Part shown: positions 59,891-64,000 of the stretch, one piece after another
How the letters are laid out: each line of letters begins with the position of its first letter
Numbering within the stretch: position 1 is the stretch's first letter
Source: Selaginella tamariscina
Lineage: Eukaryota; Streptophyta; Lycopodiopsida; Selaginellales; Selaginellaceae
Direction of reading: 5' to 3'
Length of the DNA: 64,000 nt
NCBI GenBank assembly: GCA_003024785.1
Contig: PUQB01000425.1
Location: 124,001 to 188,000 of the forward strand
Made by a program: the position numbers and the translations under genes
The notes under the pieces: model-generated
What the model was told of the DNA's origin: nothing
The model's database searches: none
What the model saw: only the letters and a program-made list of their open reading frames with translations

Positions 59891-59978
59891 TAATACCACA
59901 CAGGATATTGCCACGTGGCACATGCTCTATTGTATAATACCACACAGGATACTGCCACGTGGCACATGCTCTATTGTA
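59891..59978. repeat. 44-bp tandem repeat, each unit with a palindromic G-box
   Basis: Two units begin at 59891 and 59935 with 'taataccacacaggata' and differ at one or two bases. Each contains the perfect 12-base palindrome TGCCACGTGGCA (59909-59920 and 59953-59964), with the CACGTG G-box core bound by plant bZIP and bHLH factors. No gene start is visible close by on either strand, so a promoter role is unproven. Confidence 0.8.
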
Positions 59979-60539
59979 AATAATTTTTACAGTTGCAAAC
60001 CCTAGCAGGGTTAAGGGCTTGGACAACCGTGGTAAAAATCTATGGCAACTACGTGGTAAGGGATTTTCTCCTTTTTCCTTTATATACACTGTGCCACAAA
60101 TTTATATATTGCAATAAACTATGACACACAAAATGTTGGTTGGCAATTTTTGGGTCTCCAAACAATCCAGCGACAACTCTCAGATAAGATTGATGAGCAC
60201 ATATATACTAAAGTATATAATATATACTCGTATATATATTTCATAGCCTTCCCATACATCCGTGTATATCGTCAAGCCGATAAGAAGACAATACATCAAG
60301 AATTATAGGTTTGGTATGCACACATACATACATATTATATATCTGGAATTGCACAAATGTGTAACAAAGTTCAGTATTTTTGAATTATGTACACAAGTAT
60401 TATATATATATTGTTTAGGGACTTTTGTATTCTTCTTACAATGTTGAAATAACTTTTCATTACTCCATTTAAAAACTAAACAAAGCTTAAGCCGTAGGCC
60501 GTGCTTGCTAGCATATTACATCATCATTCACGATACTTG

Positions 60540-60960
60540 CTGATCAGGATGAGCAGTTTGGATTCATGCAATAATGCTTGAATCAAGAGTTATGGCTGGA
60601 AGGAGATGTCTGTAAAGACTTTGGGGCGTGCTTTTCTTCAACCTTTGAGACGAGTGATCATGTCCTTTATCTAGAAGTTTGATGCAATGATGATGTCATG
60701 GGAGATCAGCGTAACGATTGTCTTGTTGCAGATCAATGAGCATATGGTTTTGGATGATCACTCTAGCCATTACCTGAGAAAGGTTGAAAACCATTCTTCC
60801 TGAGTGTTCTCATTGTAGCAAAACAAAGCAACGTGAAGTTGTGCTTCATTTTGGGGTATGCAGAGATAGGAAATGTGCAAGCATTGCATGTTTTGAGTGA
60901 AGATTCCATCCAAGAAACATCTTGCTTATTTCTTTACCAAAATTTACAATCTTTTTCTAT
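60540..60960 (+). other. Possible coding remnant with paired cysteines
   Basis: Interrupted frames read 'DQDEQFGFMQ' and 'CLNQELWLEGDVCKDFGACF', and at about 60798-60893 a Cys-x2-Cys ... Cys-x4-Cys pattern (PECSHCSKTKQREV, then CRDRKCASIAC). The paired cysteines suggest a zinc-binding fold, but stops occur before it and I cannot name a family. Confidence 0.2.
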
Positions 60961-63900
60961 AAAGAGCAATGATATATAGAACACCACAACAGTCTCAACA
61001 TTCATTTCATTGCTGCCTAATATTACAAAGATGTAAAAGCAGAAGTCTCAAACTCCACATCAAGAGTTCTTTAAGGTGTTAATATGTTCGATATGTTCAC
61101 TTGTAATTACTAGTACACCGGCAAATTTGTCTCAAATAATTACTTGTAGATTGATTGCTAATTTTCTTTTAAATGCTAATGAATAAAGTTGTTGTAAGTG
61201 ACAACATTATTTGATATTTACATTACACATGGTGATTATATTTGCATAACTAAAGAGTACCACTAACAAAAGGTCCTAAGGATTATGGACAACTTATATG
61301 ACAACTAGGAAAATGTGTGGATTTTATGTTCTTTGACTCGTCAGACAATCTACTTTTACCGGCACCATACCCAAGTGGAACAAGTTGTCTAACCAACATA
61401 CTATGTAGGCACTTCAATTTGCAAATGCCTCTTAGTCCAACTAGAATGATTATATTCATTCTTTGTCTCTCCTTTTGGGCCTACTGTGCTTGCTAATGCA
61501 CTTGCGGAGTTACTTTTTCAAGAGTTTGAATCAAGCTCTTAGTTTGTAACACTAGTGTATAAGTTTTCATTGAGAGTTGTTTGCAAAAGGCAAATTACAT
61601 TTTGGTTACACATTTCCCTTTAAATGAAAAAGAACAGATAGAATAGTTGTTGGGGAATCTTCCCTCTTATAATCCAAGGAATTTCAGTAAGATGAAGTGA
61701 TCAACTCATGGTACTATTCCTTCCCACCCTTTTTACCCTTTTATATTTCCCTTGTTAATTAATAGGATTCATTTCAGACAATTTTATTCTTATAATTTAG
61801 ATAATTTCACCCAATTGAAGTCTTTAACGCCTGGTATAGTTCCAAATCCATCTTTTTCTCTTTTGCTTATATAATACATTTTATAGTGTCAGTTCATACA
61901 AAGCAAGTGGAAACCTTGTTGGACAAGTTTCATTCTTGTGATTCAAACAATTTTAATTCCCCAAACACTCATGTAAGTTTTATGTATGCACATACATCTT
62001 CATTTGTATAAACGTGTGTGATGATATTAATATTAATCATTAAGTTAAATTATTGAGCGTAAATACACTTAGATAGAATTCCAACATAATAGATTTGGAG
62101 ATCCTATATGGTTAACTAACGTATCAAGGAGTGGTCTCCAATTAGGAATCAAGCTATGTCTTGAAAACAGGTTCGATGCTTAGCAACTCAAATTTTCAAG
62201 ACCAATAAAGAATGTGAGGAAGTTGGAAAGTGGTATTTTATGAAGCAACTAAGGATGTTGTCTTCCTTGCATTACAAGTTAATAACTATTGTATTCATTC
62301 CAAAGCTACACCATTTCCAAATTGAGTGTATAAGGGTTTAGTTTCAAACATAAAGAATTTTATGCAAATGTACATATGCCTACTATAACAAAATGATTTT
62401 CATGCATCATAAAGAAGTGTATATATGTTACAAAGAAGATATTCCTTGAGTGGATAATAATTAAGACCTTATTTCAACGTATAACGTAGTTTCACATATT
62501 GTCGTGCTTATTACATATGCCAATGGGTCCATGCCATCATTTACTGGGATATTCACATAACTTAAAACAAATCTAGACATGTAATTTGTAATTCATATAT
62601 ATTCATAATAAGGTTTTTAATGAATTTCCTAAGGCTTATAATGAATTTTAGGTAAACTCAAAATTATTATGAAATTCTTATGTTTGTGATAAAAGTTCAT
62701 TACCAACTTTTACAGGTTCATGACAAACATTTTCAAATTCATGACTACTGTTTATTTTAAAAACTTACCAAATTTTAAATTGTGATTATTATTAAATTTG
62801 CATTGACTAAGACATTACCAAGGTGATTAACATTCACAAATTCAATAATTAATGATGAACATTCTTCACTTTAATAGTTGTTAGCGAACTTTCTAAGTTC
62901 ACCAATATTAACTTTTGACTAACTTATTAACTTGAATTAACTCACAAAAGATTTATAATGTACAATTATTATACTATTATTGCATCAAATTAACTATTTA
63001 ATTAAATTATATATAGTATTGAACTATTATTATAGTAAACTATGATAATGAAATTCTCATTATAATTATTAACTACTAACATGCATGCCCAAACAACCTA
63101 TATATATTAATTAATGAACCGAGGTAGCAAAATATTTGAACTTAGCTTGGTAATATTATTAGTAAATCTATTATATAATTAAAAATATAATGTATATATT
63201 AACATAAGGATTCTGCTATATTGCTTGGTGAGCATATTAATTCAACCTATAAATATCATTCACATATATCTGTGTACTAATATAAAGAGGCTAATATTTA
63301 AACATAATTAGTTATATCATTGATATATAACAAAATTGAAATGTAAGATGAAGACTCAAGATGGATCCTATAGCCAATAGAGTTTTCTTTTTATTTCCTT
63401 ATTTTTGTTATACAAATTGATGAACCCAAAATGGATCTGACAGTCAATAAAGTTTATTTTCAATTCTCTTATTGTTTTGTGAGAACCGATGGTCACTTAA
63501 CCACGTGGAAAAGTACCACGTGAAACTATAAAAAGCTATCTCTTGCTACATGGTTAGGTCAATTTCAAGTAGCGCCTTATTAAGGCTACCTAGGTAAGGT
63601 TTCTTTTTTACTTAAGAAAATTTTGAGTTGTGTTTGATTTTTTTATAAAGAAAAGATGTCATTCAATGTTTTTACAGGTATAGAGCTATCATGAGTTTTT
63701 TATACAATATAAAAGTAAGGACCAGTGACAACTACCTTTTGGAGGTGGAAAAAGAGTTGGCACTCAAGCTTGGGATAGAATTCCAGCATAATAAGTTTGA
63801 ATATCCTATACGATTGGCTAACATATCAATGAGTGGTCTTCAATTAGGAATCAAAGCTATGTGTTGAAAACCAATTCGATGCTCGGCAACTCAAATTTCC

Positions 63901-64000
63901 AAGACCTATGAGGAATGTGAGGAAGATGACAAGTTCAGAGCAAGACTTATATATGTTTCATGGAATAGCTGAAGCAATTAAGGATGATGTCTTCCTTGCA
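60961..64000. other. AT-rich DNA with a dispersed direct repeat
   Basis: No gene is visible. About 62090-62275 and 63771-64000 are diverged direct copies, with shared blocks around 'gtggtctccaattaggaatc' and 'ggatgttgtcttccttgca'; the second continues beyond the window. A second, shorter repetition of about 72 bases lies at 63355-63475. Two CACGTG sites 17 bases apart lie at 63502 and 63519. 62600-63130 is low-complexity AT. Confidence 0.45.

Noticed and set aside
1-64000. tRNA, rRNA or snRNA genes
   Set aside because: I looked for tRNA-like A/B boxes and conserved snRNA motifs while reading and found no convincing case. A dedicated scan (tRNAscan-SE, Infernal) would be decisive.

Overview
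This is plant nuclear DNA. It is AT-rich, carries GT-AG introns and many TA/TG/GA microsatellites, and holds plant-type gene families: a CYP71-clan P450, an LRR receptor-like kinase, ankyrin-PGG membrane proteins of the ACD6 type, and plant PQQ-repeat (polyvinylalcohol dehydrogenase-like) proteins. It also carries Ty3/gypsy chromovirus, Mutator and hAT remnants. A seed plant is likely. The P450 C-terminus and the very repeat-rich spacers recall gymnosperms, but the sequence does not settle this.

Layout. (1) 1-9.2 kb: nested Ty3/gypsy retroelements. The 3' end of a plus-strand element (its long LTR is 1281-2998) sits inside the 3' LTR of a minus-strand chromovirus remnant (2999-9216). (2) 9.2-46 kb: a degenerate cluster built from repeats of one module, [ANK-PGG gene (+)] - AT-rich spacer - [PQQ-repeat gene (-)] - shared intergenic region - [LRR-RLK gene (+)]. 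PQQ copies lie at 11.1-12.9, 23.8-25.4 and 38.3-40.0 kb. RLK copies lie at 14.4-15.5 kb (no kinase half), about 26.7-27.5 kb (upstream region only) and 42.8-46.0 kb (near complete). ANK copies lie at 17.7-22.0, 28.4-29.5 and 31.5-35.8 kb. A stray fourth copy of the PQQ/RLK intergenic region lies at 29.9-31.3 kb. (3) 47.4-48.9 kb: an apparently intact two-exon cytochrome P450 on the minus strand. (4) 50-57.6 kb: a decayed ZNF862-like hAT transposase, a decayed MULE with long terminal inverted repeats, and another gypsy-type LTR. (5) 57.6-64 kb: mostly unrecognised AT-rich DNA with two possible coding remnants, a tandem repeat carrying two palindromic G-boxes, and a direct repeat of about 200 bp.

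Gene state. Only the P450 reads as an intact gene. RLK copy 3 has all exons and splice sites but two one-base homopolymer differences break its frame; these may be assembly errors. All PQQ and ANK copies carry frameshifts, stops or deletions. The copies preserve a readable history: a 518-bp promoter inversion in copy 1, small transposon insertions with target duplications and empty sites visible in sister copies, capture of F-box and RPF2/Brix fragments in ANK copy 2, and an almost spacerless inverted duplication in ANK copy 3 that could form a hairpin RNA.

How the genes might work together is inference. A receptor kinase and ACD6-like ankyrin proteins both suggest defence or cell-surface signalling, and the cluster looks like a birth-and-death tandem array. 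I found no wholly new biological system. The inverted promoter and the hairpin-forming ANK copy are the most unusual structures.
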